Position numbers and translations under genes: made by a program. A stretch of DNA of 32,657 nucleotides. Source: Candidatus Zhuqueibacterota bacterium (lineage in GTDB: Bacteria > Zhuqueibacterota > Zhuqueibacteria > Zhuqueibacterales > Zhuqueibacteraceae). The number at the start of each line of letters is the position of its first letter. Positions within the stretch are counted from its first letter, which is position 1. Location of the stretch: the NCBI GenBank assembly GCA_022616415.1, contig JAKEEU010000142.1, positions 1 through 32,657 on the forward strand. Direction: 5' to 3'. Of the stretch, positions 31,855 through 32,657 are shown piece after piece. Below the pieces are notes generated by a model that was not told where the DNA came from, made no database searches, and worked only from the letters and a program-made list of their open reading frames with translations.

Positions 31855-32535
31855 TCAGTACTTCAAAAACTTGGTGTCATTATTTTGCTGACGCCAGTTA
31901 TTCCATCGCGTCTTCACCGAGCTCAACTCCTCCAATTTGCGATCTTTGAATTGGCCGCTAATGCAAGTCAGGCCCGTCGTTCCGGCAAGATGGTACCACA
32001 GACTTTCGGTTTCCTTGTCGTACAAGACAAAAGTGAAATCGTACGTCCAACCGCTCGCGGCTAGGGTTAGCACCTTGCCGTCAATCACTCGGCTGTACAC
32101 GGCAGCCAAATCGACGAGCGGTCAATAGGCGACGGCAACATGGGCGTCGCCGAATTTCTCATCGGCCACCTCGTGCTGGCTCATCACCGAAATGGGGTAA
32201 GCTCTGGCCTCTTGACTGATTCGTGTGGCGAGAACCAGAAACGTTGCATCGGCAACCGGATACCCCGGCTCGCCTGGGGAGATCATTTGCGGCGAAAGAA
32301 TCGGCCGGATTGCGTTCGGGCCCAGACCGAATTGAAAACGTTCCGGACGCATGCCGTAATTTTTCGCGGCATGAGAAACCTCCCAGCGCTTGCCGGTGCG
32401 GTCGGTAATGTAGATCAAGTCGTTCTCGGTCGTAACCTGTGCCGGCGAATCCGCGTTGGTGCCGAGATTGCTCGCACACGCGATCAACAGGGTGGTGCAA
32501 AAGGCGGCAAAAGGGACAGCCTGCAAAGTCTTCAT
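31855..32535 (-). CDS. DUF3179 lipoprotein with in-frame TGA at a conserved Cys (candidate selenoprotein)
   Basis: The frame gives 226 residues if the TGA at 32122-32124 is read through. It opens with a lipoprotein signal (LLIACAS lipobox). DUF3179 features follow: ISPGEPGYPVADATFLVL, ARAYPISVMSQHEVADEKFG, then HVAVAY-TGA-PLVDLAAVYSRVIDG. After that come LTLAASGWTYDFTFVLYDKETESLW and the C-terminal TRWNNW. The family has YCPL at the interrupted position, so TGA replaces the conserved Cys (codon 138) while the frame and conservation continue on both sides. Selenocysteine is the simplest reading; a point mutation or sequencing error is the alternative. A GGAG five bases before the ATG supports the start. 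The family's function is unknown to me. It converges with the barrel protein, 5 bases apart. Confidence 0.75.
32087..32124 (-). promoter_or_regulatory. SECIS-like hairpin directly after the DUF3179 TGA
   Basis: Ten bases after the TGA, ATTTGGCTG (32111-32103) pairs with CAGCCGAGT (32095-32087): nine pairs including two G-U wobbles, closing a 7-base loop CCGUGUA. The apical loop begins 19 bases after the TGA, within the range of known bacterial SECIS elements. The loop lacks G in its first two positions, so the match is incomplete. Confidence 0.45.
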
Positions 32536-32657
32536 AAGTTCTCCGCTTTTTCTTTATATCTAGTGTCTGTCCAGAAATACCGGTTTTTGAAAAATTTTGA
32601 GGTGGAATAATTGGTAACATGTACGCCGTTAGAAGTTTTTTAGCAGTCATAATCGGA

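Overview
The window comes from a Gram-negative (diderm) bacterium. The evidence is a set of mlaE-mlaF-mlaD lipid-transport genes, a patatin fused to an outer-membrane barrel, a second outer-membrane barrel protein and a lipoprotein. It carries a polyhydroxyalkanoate (PHA) regulator and a phasin, so it probably makes PHA granules. The mix of genes and the many small hairpin repeats recall uncultured FCB-group or KSB1-like metagenome bacteria, but that is an impression and no marker gene here proves it. TGA is an ordinary stop in several intact genes (phasin, lipase, mlaE). Two thiol-redox-type genes, however, have a TGA exactly where their families have a conserved Cys, which suggests selenocysteine use.

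Left part (1-14.5 kb, mostly minus strand): a lipid or polyketide-like region with a biotin carboxylase/BCCP protein, a PfaA-like type I polyketide synthase, an acyl-CoA dehydrogenase, two HMG-CoA reductase paralogues with an unusual N-terminal domain, a peroxiredoxin and remnants of an SGNH hydrolase and a TPR protein. Most of these are broken. The synthase, the dehydrogenase, one reductase and an AT-rich hypothetical gene each lack an internal block that the family has. The SGNH and TPR fragments meet head to head at one breakpoint. Either this region is decaying or the assembly has lost segments. Several kinds of dispersed hairpin repeat lie between, and once inside, these genes. Small toxin-antitoxin-like genes (DUF433; a DUF6516-like pair) and an AT-rich hypothetical pair are interspersed.

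Middle (14.6-22.6 kb): a DUF2887-like nuclease/transposase-family gene, an acyltransferase followed by a possible lipid-binding protein, then phaR and a phasin on the plus strand. PhaR has two near-identical promoters, each with an ACGCA-N-TGYGT box in its spacer. An ABC1/UbiB-like kinase follows, preceded by a leader with strong RNA folding potential. Next are an MntA-HepT type VII toxin-antitoxin pair and a divergent lipase.

Right part (22.8-32.6 kb): a type Vd patatin autotransporter and a P-type Ca2+-ATPase in tandem, then mlaE, mlaF and mlaD separated by hairpin repeats, then an outer-membrane barrel protein. A convergent DUF3179 lipoprotein gene, interrupted by the second TGA, closes the window. 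These genes are otherwise intact and mostly concern envelope lipids.
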